Shown here: piece after piece, positions 7,195-14,086 of the stretch
Layout: each line of letters opens with the position of its first letter
How positions within the stretch are numbered: the stretch's first letter is position 1
Source of the DNA: JAIVJM01 sp035761505
GTDB lineage: Bacteria > Acidobacteriota > Blastocatellia > Pyrinomonadales > Pyrinomonadaceae
Length of the DNA: 23,087 nt
NCBI GenBank assembly: GCA_035761505.1
Contig: DASTQX010000104.1
Span: 1 to 23,087 of the forward strand
Direction: 5' to 3'
Translations under genes and position numbers: made by a program
Notes under the pieces: generated by a model
Database searches by the model: none
Told to the model about the DNA's origin: nothing
What the model saw: the letters and a program-made list of their open reading frames with translations, nothing else

Positions 7195-9300
7195 ATGAAG
7201 AAGTTGATGACGGCCACGTTGGCTCTCGTCTTCGCCTGCGCGCCGTCGAAGGCGCAGCAGCAGCAGGCGGGGGCTCCGGCGAGTCAGGCGGGAGCGCCCG
7301 CGCCTTCGGCCAACAACCCGCCGCAGCAGGGGCCGCCGACGCAATCGCCGCAGACGGCTTCGCCGACGCAGACACAGACGCAGCAGGCGACGAACCCCGC
7401 CGCGCCCGCGCAACAGACGCCACCCGGTTCCGCTCAGCCGACCGTGCCTCCCGCGACGCCGAACGCGCCCTTCTCCGGCTCGCTCATGGGCTCGCCCTCG
7501 TCACAGCCGCAAGGCGGAACGGTTCAAGGGACGCAAGGCCAACAGCCTCCCGCCGCGCCGGGCTCGCAGATACAGCCTCCGGCGGGCGTGCCCGCGCCGG
7601 GGCGCGAGAGCGTGCCGACCGCCGCGCCGCCGCCGCAGGACTTGTCGCTCCCCGTGCCGCAGGTCGCGCCCGACTTCCGTTCGGCGACGGGGCCGTTTCC
7701 GACCTTAGAGCGCGTCGGCGTGGACATGGCCGAGCAGCGCGCGCTCTCGATGCGCGAGGCGATAGAGCTTGCGCTCTCGAACAACAAGGACATCGAGGTC
7801 GCGCGCCAGAACGTGCGCGTTGCCGAGTTCGACTTGCAGGGCGCGCGCGGCGTCTATGACCCGCGCTTCTCGACCAACTCTTACTACGAGCGCACCGAGA
7901 CGCCTTCGGCGAGTTTTCTGAGCGGCAGTTCCTCCGGCGCGGTCACGCAATCGGGCCTCTTCAGCACCTCTTCGGTGCAGGGGCTGACGCCGAAGTTCGG
8001 CGGCGGCTACCGGCTCGACTTCACCTCGAACCGCGTCACGACCGACAGCCTCTTCGCCGCGCTCAACCCGCAGTACCCGACGGCGCTCACCTTCAGCTAC
8101 ACGCAGCCCGTCCTGCGCGGTCGCCGCTTCGACCAGAACCGGCGACTCATCGAAATCGCCAAGCGCAATCTTTCCTTGACCGACGCGCAGTTCCGCCAGC
8201 GAGCCATCGAGACGATCACCAACGTCCAGCGCGCCTACTGGGATTTGGTCTATAGCCTGCGCAACTTGCAGATTCAGCGCGACGCCGTGCGCGACGCGCG
8301 CACGCAGCTCGAACACAACCGCCGACTCGTCGCCGAAGGGATGCTCGCGCCGATTGACGTGGTGGCGGCTGAGGCGCAAGTCTCCGGCTTCGAGCAGAGC
8401 GTCTATAGCGCTTTGGACGACGTGGGCCGCGCCGAGAACGCGCTCAAAAATCTCATCGCCGAGAACCGCGAGGCGACGATTTGGAGCACTTCGCTCGTGC
8501 CGACCGACGCCGTTGATTTGCCGCCGCCCACCGCCACGCTCGCCGACGCGATGCAGGCGGCTTTAAGGAGCCGACCCGAACTCCGCTCTTCGGACGTGGC
8601 GCGCGAGATTAACGAGATCGAGCAGCGCTTCGCGCGCGAGCAGACGAAGCCGCAGGTTGACCTCATCGCCTCTTACGGGCTCGTCGGCCTTTCCGGGTCG
8701 CTCAACTCTTCGGGCGCGACCAACCCTCTGACCGCCTCGAACGCGGAGTTGCGCGCGCGCATCAACCAGCTCTCGGCCATCAACGGTCTGCCGCCGCTCG
8801 CCGAGCCGCCCGCGCAGACTTTGCCGGAAGTGCTCGTCGGCGGCCCCGGACAGTCCTTCACGAACCTCGCGGCCAACCGCTTCACCAACTTCCGCGTCGG
8901 CGTCGCCATCAACCTCCCTTTTCGCAACACGACCGCCGAGGCGCAGCTCGGTCGCTCGCTCGTCGAGCGCGACCGCATCCGCACGCAGCGCGAGCAGCTC
9001 GAACAACTCATTCAAGTGGACGTGCGCAACGCCTTGCAACTCGTCCGCACCGCCGAGTCGCGCCTGCGCGCGGCGGCCAGCGCGCGTTCCTCTTCCGAGC
9101 AGCAGTACGCGAGCGAGCAACGCAAGCTCGACTCCGGCCAGTCCACGGTCTTCCTCGTGCTTGAGCGGCAGACCGCGCTCACGACCGCGCGCGGCAACGA
9201 GTTGCGCGCGCAGACCGAACTCAACAAGGCCATCGCCGAGTTGCAGAGAGCCACCGGCAACGCCCTCGAAGAGAACCGCGTCGAGTTGCGTTTGAGATGA
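7195..9300 (+). CDS. TolC-family outer-membrane efflux protein with long Pro/Gln/Ala-rich N-terminal extension
   Basis: A 701-residue protein. I start it at the ATG at 7195 because that gives a clean signal peptide, MKKLMTATLALVFACAPSKA followed by QQQQ; the frame stays open to a TTG at 7144 inside a repeat array, which is unlikely. Residues about 21-165 are low complexity (Pro, Gln, Ala, Thr, Ser). The outer-membrane efflux domain starts near residue 180 (MREAIELALSNNKDIEVARQNV), the first of two TolC-type halves, and the second half begins near residue 440-460 (TLADAMQAALRSRPELRSSDV) and ends near residue 690 (LNKAIAELQRATG). TolC proteins form trimeric channel-tunnels across the outer membrane and periplasm. 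It follows the adaptor and pump and completes the tripartite system. The N-terminal extension is unusual for the family. Confidence 0.9.
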   Translation: MKKLMTATLALVFACAPSKAQQQQAGAPASQAGAPAPSANNPPQQGPPTQSPQTASPTQTQTQQATNPAAPAQQTPPGSAQPTVPPATPNAPFSGSLMGSPSSQPQGGTVQGTQGQQPPAAPGSQIQPPAGVPAPGRESVPTAAPPPQDLSLPVPQVAPDFRSATGPFPTLERVGVDMAEQRALSMREAIELALSNNKDIEVARQNVRVAEFDLQGARGVYDPRFSTNSYYERTETPSASFLSGSSSGAVTQSGLFSTSSVQGLTPKFGGGYRLDFTSNRVTTDSLFAALNPQYPTALTFSYTQPVLRGRRFDQNRRLIEIAKRNLSLTDAQFRQRAIETITNVQRAYWDLVYSLRNLQIQRDAVRDARTQLEHNRRLVAEGMLAPIDVVAAEAQVSGFEQSVYSALDDVGRAENALKNLIAENREATIWSTSLVPTDAVDLPPPTATLADAMQAALRSRPELRSSDVAREINEIEQRFAREQTKPQVDLIASYGLVGLSGSLNSSGATNPLTASNAELRARINQLSAINGLPPLAEPPAQTLPEVLVGGPGQSFTNLAANRFTNFRVGVAINLPFRNTTAEAQLGRSLVERDRIRTQREQLEQLIQVDVRNALQLVRTAESRLRAAASARSSSEQQYASEQRKLDSGQSTVFLVLERQTALTTARGNELRAQTELNKAIAELQRATGNALEENRVELRLR

Positions 9301-9316
9301 TAAAAAAAGTGTGGGA

Positions 9317-9352
9317 GCCCGCGCTGAAGGGGAGACGTTCTTCAGCGCGGGC
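9317..9352 (-). terminator. rho-independent terminator of the EEP-fold gene (stem may serve both strands)
   Basis: GCCCGCGCTGAAG (9317-9329) is fully complementary to 9340-9352, a perfect 13-bp GC-rich stem with a 10-nt loop. Read on the minus strand it is followed, after about 9 nt, by seven T residues (9302-9308). The stop codon of the minus-strand gene (9342-9344) lies inside the stem. On the plus strand the stem sits just after the efflux channel gene, without a T-run. Confidence 0.75.
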
Positions 9353-10367
9353 GCGAGGGAGTTTGCGTCGCCGTCGCCGTCGTGACGGGCGGCGTCACTT
9401 GCTCCCCCAACTTAATCTTGACCCACAGCGGCCAGTGGTCTGAGAGTCCGACCTGCTTGTCTATCCCGAAGTCATCCGCCTCGAAGCCGCGCAGCCACAG
9501 CCAGTCCAGTTTCAATTTGAACATGAACGTCCGCCACGTCGAGAGGTCGTCGGGGAAGGGAGTGGCAAAGCCCGAATCGGCGAAGAGCTTGCGGGCGGCC
9601 TTCACGTCCTTGCCCTTGATGGTGTTGAAGTCGCCGAGCACGACGGCGCGCGCCACCGACGGGTGACGCCTCAGGTCTTCGAGCACGGCATTCCACTGCT
9701 CGACCTTCTTCGCCAAAGGCAGCCGCGTCTCGGCGTGCACTGAATAGACGCGCACCGGCGTCTGGCCGACGATGACGGTCGCGCCGACCGCCGCGCGACG
9801 TCGCTTGCCCGGCCCCTCGTGCGGGAGGACGAGCCGCGACACGTCCCTCAGCTCGTAAGGGCTGAGGATGGCGACGCCCGTCTCTTCCTCTTCGCCCTCC
9901 TTCACGGGCGGCGCGGCCCAAGCGTAGTGCATCCCCAAGCCTTCGGCGATGACGCGCGCCGTGTTCGTGTAGTCGGTGCGCTTCTTCTTCCGGTCAACCT
10001 CCTGAAGCCCGATGACCGAAGCCCCGCCGATCTCCGCGTCCGAGCGCAGCAGCCCGATCAACTCCCGCAAATCTTCGCCGCCGCGCCACCGCATGTTGTA
10101 AGAGACGATCTTCAACTCGCCCGCCGCGACGCTCGACGGCGCGACCTTCAACGCGCTCCCCACCTCAAGCAGTTCCCCCTCCGCCCCGACCGCAAACGGT
10201 AAGCAGTAAGCAGTGAGCAGCAGGCAGCAAGCGACGAGCGCCAAGCACCACGCACTCGCCGACGGCGCGCGCCCGCCGCGAGGCCGTGCCTTGAGTTTTG
10301 AGCTTTGGAACTTGAGCCTTGAGCCTTGAAATCCGAGTTTTGAGATTTCAAATTTGAAATTCGACAT
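9342..10367 (-). CDS. secreted endonuclease/exonuclease/phosphatase-fold protein
   Basis: A 341-residue protein from the ATG at 10365-10367, which has a weak GAGGG site 7 nt upstream; the frame is open to an ATG at 10424 without a ribosome site. Residues 1-40 are basic, about 41-62 are hydrophobic (LALVACCLLLTAYCLPFAVG) and end in a VGA cleavage-like site, so it looks exported. The catalytic domain starts near residue 85 and carries the family motifs in order: VSYNMRW (Asn91), IGLQEVD, VYSVHAETRL, VLGDFNT, DWLWLRG and LSDHWPLW. The fold hydrolyses phosphodiesters or phosphomonoesters with a divalent metal; the substrate cannot be told. Both the basic leader and the hydrophobic core are encoded by heptamer arrays, so the N-terminus is of recent repeat origin or the start lies further downstream. 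Confidence 0.8.
   Translation of the reverse strand: MSNFKFEISKLGFQGSRLKFQSSKLKARPRGGRAPSASAWCLALVACCLLLTAYCLPFAVGAEGELLEVGSALKVAPSSVAAGELKIVSYNMRWRGGEDLRELIGLLRSDAEIGGASVIGLQEVDRKKKRTDYTNTARVIAEGLGMHYAWAAPPVKEGEEEETGVAILSPYELRDVSRLVLPHEGPGKRRRAAVGATVIVGQTPVRVYSVHAETRLPLAKKVEQWNAVLEDLRRHPSVARAVVLGDFNTIKGKDVKAARKLFADSGFATPFPDDLSTWRTFMFKLKLDWLWLRGFEADDFGIDKQVGLSDHWPLWVKIKLGEQVTPPVTTATATQTPSRPR
10199..10247. repeat. heptamer array, seven units of GTRAGCA type
   Basis: Seven 7-nt units in unbroken register, two of them GTAAGCA and then drifting (GTGAGCA, GCAGGCA and so on to CCAAGCA), with AGC nearly fixed. The array lies inside the EEP-fold reading frame and encodes its hydrophobic signal core on the minus strand. 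The inverse of the same word family occurs at 10457-10491, and the two can pair over about 22 bases with two mismatches. Confidence 0.85.
10290..10366. repeat. heptamer array, eleven units of YTTGAGN type
   Basis: Eleven units of 7 nt follow each other for 77 bases with no insertion or deletion, for example TTTGAGC, CTTGAGC (twice in a row), TTTGAGA and TTTGAAA. It is strikingly poorer in G+C than the surrounding genes. It encodes the basic leader of the EEP-fold frame on the minus strand. A 15-base segment, TCAAATTTGAAATTC (10348-10362), recurs exactly at 11498-11512 in the next gap, where the array has the opposite orientation. Confidence 0.9.
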
Positions 10368-10456
10368 TCCGATACCCTCATTAAGAACAGAGACTGGAAG
10401 CCCCGCAGCCACTCCCTCTAACATCGCGCACCCGCGATACCCCGGCCCACTCTCCC

Positions 10457-10491
10457 CACTGCTTACCGCTCACTGCTTACTGCTCACTTCT
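10457..10491. repeat. heptamer array, five units of YACTGCT type (inverse of GTRAGCA)
   Basis: Five 7-nt units, CACTGCT and TACTGCT alternating with close variants. It is the reverse complement of the 10199-10247 family. Its right part overlaps the 3' end of the lipid kinase gene: the kinase stop (10477-10479) and its last residues Ser-Glu-Gln are encoded by the array. Confidence 0.85.
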
Positions 10492-11412
10492 TTCCTCCGC
10501 GAACGGCGCGTCACCGGCGAGGAAGCGGGCGGCGCGCGGGAGGACTCGATAGCGACAGGCGCTCGCCTCCAAGACCTCGCCGTCGGTGTTGACCTTAATG
10601 GTGCGGTCGAACTCCAAGTCCAGTTCGCGCGTGCGGAAGTATGAGACGCGCGCGTCCTCGATGTGGTCGCCGCCGGAGACCGAACTGAGGAGCCCGACGA
10701 ATTCGAGCGTCGGCATCTCTTCGACGAAGCACACGTCAAGGAGCCCGTCGTCAATCAAGGCGTGCGGGGCGATGAGCCGCCCGCCGCCGACCAGCCGCGA
10801 GTTGCAGACGGCGAACATCTGCGCGCCCGACTCGCGCTCCGTGACGCGCCCGTCTTCCGCGACCGCGCGCAGGCGCACGCCCACCGGCTCGTACTCCAAC
10901 AACACCTGCGCGCCGCCGATGAGGTAGGCGAACTTCCCCGTCAGAGACTTGAGCTGCGGGTTGACGGCGTCCGACACTTCGGCGATGAAGCCGCCCGCCG
11001 AGACGTTGACGAAGTAATGCTCGTTCAGGACGCCCACGTCCGCCGAGACCGTCCGCCCGCGCAGCAGCATCTCGACCGCGTCCTCGACATCTTCGGGCAG
11101 GCCGAGCGCGCCCGCGAAGTCGTTGCCCGTGCCGAGCGGGATGAGCCCGAAGATCGTCCGCGCGAGCGCGCCTTCGACCGCCGCCACGCCGTTCAAGACC
11201 TCGTTTAAAGTCCCATCGCCGCCCGCCACGAACAAGCGCTCGTAGCCCTCGGCAGCCGCCCGCTCGCCGAGCTGCCGCGCGTCGCCCGCCGCCACCGTCA
11301 TCACGATGTCCAAATCACCCAGCCCCTCGCGCAAACGCTCGTTCATCGCTTGCAGGTAGTCGGGCGCGGCGTCCGTGCCGGAAACCGGGTTGACGATTAG
11401 TCGGGTTTTCAT
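10477..11412 (-). CDS. YegS/DgkB-type diacylglycerol (lipid) kinase family protein
   Basis: A 311-residue protein from the ATG at 11410-11412 (MKTRLIVNPVSGTDAA). This start gives the typical family opening; the longer frame to 11487 reads through repeat DNA. The nucleotide-binding motif FVAGGDGTLNEVLNG is near residues 61-75 and PLGTGNDFAGALGLP near 92-106, both diagnostic of the DAGK catalytic domain. The C-terminal half has the usual beta-sandwich with VNVSAGGF and LIDDGLLDV. Members transfer a phosphate from ATP to diacylglycerol or a related lipid at the inner membrane face; the exact lipid is not predictable. No clear ribosome site is seen before the ATG. The end of the gene is in a heptamer array. 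Confidence 0.9.
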   Translation of the reverse strand: MKTRLIVNPVSGTDAAPDYLQAMNERLREGLGDLDIVMTVAAGDARQLGERAAAEGYERLFVAGGDGTLNEVLNGVAAVEGALARTIFGLIPLGTGNDFAGALGLPEDVEDAVEMLLRGRTVSADVGVLNEHYFVNVSAGGFIAEVSDAVNPQLKSLTGKFAYLIGGAQVLLEYEPVGVRLRAVAEDGRVTERESGAQMFAVCNSRLVGGGRLIAPHALIDDGLLDVCFVEEMPTLEFVGLLSSVSGGDHIEDARVSYFRTRELDLEFDRTIKVNTDGEVLEASACRYRVLPRAARFLAGDAPFAEERSEQ

Positions 11413-11419
11413 CGCGGTC

Positions 11420-11560
11420 GAATGACGAATACGGAATGGCGGATGATGAAGGGGCTGCTGATTGGAATCTCGGATTTGAAAGCTCACATCTCAAATCTCA
11501 AATTTGAAATTCAAACAGCGACTCCTTCATCGTTCGTCATTCCGCGCCCGTCATTTCGTT
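11420..11560. repeat. nested heptamer arrays: GAATGAC arm, TCTCAAA core, inverse TTCGTCA arm
   Basis: The gap between the RNase Z-like gene and the lipid kinase start has three arrays, each in 7-nt register: five GAATGAC-type units at 11420-11454, eight TCTCAAA/TTTGAAA-type units at 11461-11516, and five TTCGTCA-type units at 11526-11560. The outer two are inverted copies; reversed, the right arm matches the left over about 34 bases with a few differences and both end in GATGAAGG. The right arm reaches into the RNase Z-like gene, whose stop is at 11551-11553. The core is the inverse orientation of the 10290-10366 array. Confidence 0.9.
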
Positions 11561-12321
11561 ATCTCCAATCTCAGACCGTCGCGCGCTTCGATAGTTTCGC
11601 CGTCCCAGAGCTTGGCGGCTTCGGCGGCGATGTCTATGCCGTCCCATTCCGGGTAGAGGTGCGCGAGCATCACGCGGCGCGGGGCGGCGAGTCGCGCCAG
11701 CCGCATCGCGTCCGCGAGGACGAGGTGCGTCTCCACGGGCTTCGTGCGGAAGAAGGAGCACTCTAACAGGAAGAGGCCCGCGCCGCGCGCGAACTCGGCG
11801 AGCGCGTCGGTGTGGCCCGTGTCGGACGTGTAGACGAGCGAAGCGCCGTCCGCGTCTTCGAGCCTGACGGCGAGGCTCTCGCCCGTGTGCGGCGTCGAGA
11901 AGGCTTCGGCCCGCAGGCCGCCGAACATCTCGAACTCTTCGCGCGGCGCGACCTCTCGGACTTCGAGCGGGAAGGGCTGCTCGAAGAGTTTATAACCGCC
12001 CGCCTCGTCGAACGCGCGCAGAAGTTTTTCGAGCCCGCGCGGGCCGAAAATCGAGAGGGTCTTGCGCCTCGCTTGCGTCTGCGGCGCGTACTTCGTCCCG
12101 AAGAGGAAGGGCGCGAGGCCGCCGACGTGGTCGAGGTGGAAATGGCTCACCCAGACGGCGTCGAGCGCCGCCCAGTCGAAGCCTTCCTGCGCCGCGCGGT
12201 GAATCGAGGGCGCGCTGATGTCGAGCATCAGCGTCCCGCCCGAAGCCTCCAACCAGTGCGCCGACGACGAGCGCCGCGCGTGCGGCACGGACGTGCCCGA
12301 ACCGAGCACCGTGAGCTGCAT
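11551..12321 (-). CDS. MBL-fold metallo-hydrolase, ribonuclease Z-like
   Basis: A 256-residue protein from the ATG at 12319-12321 (MQLTVLGSGTSVPHARRSSS), which has GGAG 5 nt upstream. The opening LTVLGSGTSVP and the metal motif SHFHLDHVGG (His60, His62, Asp64, His65) are typical of the RNase Z/arylsulfatase branch of the metallo-beta-lactamase fold. Further ligands are expected from STPHTGES and YTSDTGHTD, and the family's C-terminal His from LAHLYPEWDG. Members process tRNA 3' ends or hydrolyse small phosphodiesters; at 256 residues it is shorter than canonical RNase Z (about 300) and lacks an obvious exosite arm, so a tRNA role is not assured. Its last codons lie in a heptamer array. Confidence 0.85.
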   Translation of the reverse strand: MQLTVLGSGTSVPHARRSSSAHWLEASGGTLMLDISAPSIHRAAQEGFDWAALDAVWVSHFHLDHVGGLAPFLFGTKYAPQTQARRKTLSIFGPRGLEKLLRAFDEAGGYKLFEQPFPLEVREVAPREEFEMFGGLRAEAFSTPHTGESLAVRLEDADGASLVYTSDTGHTDALAEFARGAGLFLLECSFFRTKPVETHLVLADAMRLARLAAPRRVMLAHLYPEWDGIDIAAEAAKLWDGETIEARDGLRLEITK

Positions 12322-12371
12322 CGCCTCTCCGTTAAACCTTTCCGGGGGAGACGACAGGCTACCAACACGGA

Positions 12372-12473
12372 AAGGAAAAAGGCAAGGGGAAGAGGTTGGA
12401 GAGTTGAGGCCGGAGACTTGCAAGAAGCGGTTTGTCTGTCACAAGCCTTTAGCCTCAAACCCCTTCCCCTTGC
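12372..12473. repeat. inverted heptamer array (AAGGCAA/AGGTTGG words)
   Basis: In the gap between the divergent RNase Z-like and 2H genes, eight 7-nt units of loose consensus ARRNNNG run from 12372 to 12427, and four units of inverse type (CCTCAAA, CCCCTTC) run from 12446 to 12473. GGCAAGGGGAAG (12381-12392) pairs perfectly with CTTCCCCTTGCC (12463-12474), and the match continues less exactly inward. The 7-nt register is weaker than in the other arrays. Confidence 0.65.
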
Positions 12474-12552
12474 CTTGACGAGTCGCGGGGCTTCGCGCTA
12501 CATCTCTTGTCGTGGATTTCCAAACTCGCCGCCGGATGAGGGGCACGGACTG

Positions 12553-13122
12553 ATGCAGGGCGTGGTCACGCTCCTTGACGACCGCCATTACGCGCGCGTC
12601 GGGGCGCTCTACGAGGAGCTGGGGCAGAAGTTCGACGTGCGCGGGATGTACGTCACGCCGTTCCCGCACTTCTCCTATCAGGTCGCCGACTCCTACGAAG
12701 AGCACGAGTGCGGGCACTTCCTGCGCGAGCTGGCCGCACGCACGCGCCCTTTCCGCGTCAGGACTTCCGGCCTCGGCATCTTTACCGTCGCCAACCCGAT
12801 CCTCTACATCCCGCTCGTGCGCAGCCCGCAACTCTCGGCGCTCCACGAAGAGCTTTGGCGCGGCGTCCGCCAGCGCGTGCCCGGCGCGGTCGCGCACTAC
12901 TACGGCCCCGAAGAGTGGGTGCCGCACGTCACCCTCGCGCAGGGCGACATTGATCAGGAGAAGGTGGCCGCCATCATCCGCGTCCTCAGCACGCGTAACT
13001 TCCACTGGGAGATTACGGTCAACAACATCTCCATGATCTACGACACCGGCAAGGAGCAGGGCGTGCGCTGCCGGTTCAACTTTGAAGGAAGTGGTCAGGA
13101 GCCGGAAGTCAGGAGCCAGTAG
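12553..13122 (+). CDS. 2H phosphoesterase, 2'-5' RNA ligase family
   Basis: A 189-residue protein from the ATG at 12553 (MQGVVTLLDDRHYARVGAL). It has the two catalytic HxS/T motifs of the 2H superfamily: PHFSY with His39 and Ser41, and PHVTLAQGD with His125 and Thr127, spaced as usual. The family handles 2'-5' or cyclic phosphate ends of RNA or nucleotides; the physiological reaction is unknown for most bacterial members. The frame is open far upstream, but that part crosses repeat DNA and the antisense of the RNase Z-like gene, so I reject it. No strong ribosome site is seen. The last nine or so residues (GQEPEVRSQ) are encoded by a heptamer array. Confidence 0.82.
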   Translation: MQGVVTLLDDRHYARVGALYEELGQKFDVRGMYVTPFPHFSYQVADSYEEHECGHFLRELAARTRPFRVRTSGLGIFTVANPILYIPLVRSPQLSALHEELWRGVRQRVPGAVAHYYGPEEWVPHVTLAQGDIDQEKVAAIIRVLSTRNFHWEITVNNISMIYDTGKEQGVRCRFNFEGSGQEPEVRSQ

Positions 13123-13214
13123 AAGAACATTGTCCATCGAGCGTTCAAGCTGAAAGCATCAACGATGATAACGCGGAGCCTCTTGAATTCCGGCTCCTGA
13201 CTCCTGACTCCTGA
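13094..13214. repeat. inverted heptamer array (GTCAGGA / CTCCTGA)
   Basis: Left arm: four 7-nt units at 13094-13121 beginning GTCAGGA, GCCGGAA. Right arm: CTCCTGA three times without change at 13194-13214. The 14-base GTCAGGAGCCGGAA (13094-13107) has a perfect inverted copy at 13188-13201, 80 bases away. The left arm overlaps the 2H gene's stop (13120-13122), and the right arm ends 10 bases before the bshB1 start. The 70 bases between the arms show no unit structure. Confidence 0.88.
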
Positions 13215-13224
13215 AAAGTATTTT

Positions 13225-13971
13225 ATGAACACACAAGACATCGGACTCGACGTGCTGGCGGCCTACTCGCACCCGGACGACGCGGAGTTGACCGCCGCCG
13301 GGACGCTGCTCAAGCTGAAGTCTCTGGGCTACCGGACGGGCGTCCTCGACATGACGCGCGGCGAGATGGGGACGCGCGGCACGCCCGAAGGCCGCGCCGA
13401 GGAGGCGCGCGAGGCCGCCCGCCTGATGAAGCTCGACACGCGGCTCAACCTCGAACAGCCCGACGGCCACGTCTGGCTCAACGAGGACGCGCGCCGCGCG
13501 ATGGTGCGCGTCATCCGCAAGTACCGCCCGCGCGTCATCTTCACTGCCCACTGGGACGACCCGCACCCCGACCACGCGGCCACGGCCCGCATCGTCCGCG
13601 AGGCCGCGCGCCTCGCCAGCATGCGCCGCTACGACGAGGAGGCGGGCCAAGGCGCTGTCCCGATGCCCGCGCTCGCGCACTCGGTCTATTCGCGGCTCGT
13701 CGTGCCCTCCTTCATCGTGGATATCTCGGAGTTTGTCGAGGACAAGTTCCGCGCCATCCGCGCCCACGGCTCGCAGTTCTTCGACCCGAACTCGAACGAG
13801 CCGCAGACGCGCATCAGCGAGGAAGGCTTCCTCAAGCAACTCGAACACCGCATGCGCTACTACGGCTCGCTCATCGGCGTCGCCGCCGGTGAAGCCTTCT
13901 ACGTCCGCGAGGCGCTCAACGTCCACGACCCCTTCGAGCTGCTCACGCGCCCGATGAACATCTACTCCTGA
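13225..13971 (+). CDS. bshB1: BshB1-type bacillithiol biosynthesis deacetylase (PIG-L/LmbE family)
   Basis: A 248-residue protein with the zinc motif SHPDDAE (His16, Asp18, Asp19) directly after LDVLAAY, the DMTRGEMGTRG motif specific to the BshB1 group, and the third-ligand motif PHPDH (His114-Asp116-His117). BshB1 removes the acetyl group from GlcNAc-malate in bacillithiol synthesis; related enzymes act on other N-acetylglucosamine conjugates. Length and motif order match BshB1. bshA and bshC are not in the window, so the pathway is inferred from this member alone. No ribosome site is visible: a heptamer array ends 10 bases before the ATG. A GC-rich hairpin follows 10 bases after the stop. 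Confidence 0.85.
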   Translation: MNTQDIGLDVLAAYSHPDDAELTAAGTLLKLKSLGYRTGVLDMTRGEMGTRGTPEGRAEEAREAARLMKLDTRLNLEQPDGHVWLNEDARRAMVRVIRKYRPRVIFTAHWDDPHPDHAATARIVREAARLASMRRYDEEAGQGAVPMPALAHSVYSRLVVPSFIVDISEFVEDKFRAIRAHGSQFFDPNSNEPQTRISEEGFLKQLEHRMRYYGSLIGVAAGEAFYVREALNVHDPFELLTRPMNIYS

Positions 13972-13980
13972 TGCGAAACC

Positions 13981-14007
13981 CTCCCCGGCCACCATTTTTA
14001 CGGGGAG
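13981..14007 (+). terminator. possible terminator after bshB1
   Basis: CTCCCCG (13981-13987) pairs with CGGGGAG (14001-14007) around a 13-nt loop, ten bases after the bshB1 stop. The stem is GC-rich but the T-run is in the loop rather than after the stem, so it is only a candidate. A second small perfect stem, CTGTAA/TTACAG, lies at 14028-14045. Confidence 0.4.
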
Positions 14008-14051
14008 ATTTGCGAGGCCGCCGTTTTCTGTAAAATTTCTTACAGCTTCGC

Positions 14052-14080
14052 TTGCGTAATCCCGCCGACTCAGGTATAAA
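14052..14080 (+). promoter_or_regulatory. sigma70-type promoter of the M4 protease gene
   Basis: TTGCGT (14052-14057), a spacer of exactly 17 nt, then TATAAA (14075-14080). It is the best -35/-10 pair in the gap before the protease and would give a leader of about 260 nt. Confidence 0.6.
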
Positions 14081-14086
14081 GTTCGC

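Noticed and set aside
10199..11516. Could the repeat clusters be CRISPR arrays?
   Set aside because: Units are 7 nt with no spacers between them, the words drift, and no cas gene is nearby.
11812..12552. N-terminal extension of the 2H phosphoesterase frame by 247 codons
   Set aside because: It is antisense to the RNase Z-like gene and crosses a heptamer array; the family length fits the start at 12553.
13094..13214. Inverted repeats as ends of a small insertion sequence or MITE
   Set aside because: The 80 bases between the arms hold no gene, no target duplication is visible, and the arms are themselves heptamer arrays; a mobile origin is possible but not supported by the usual marks.
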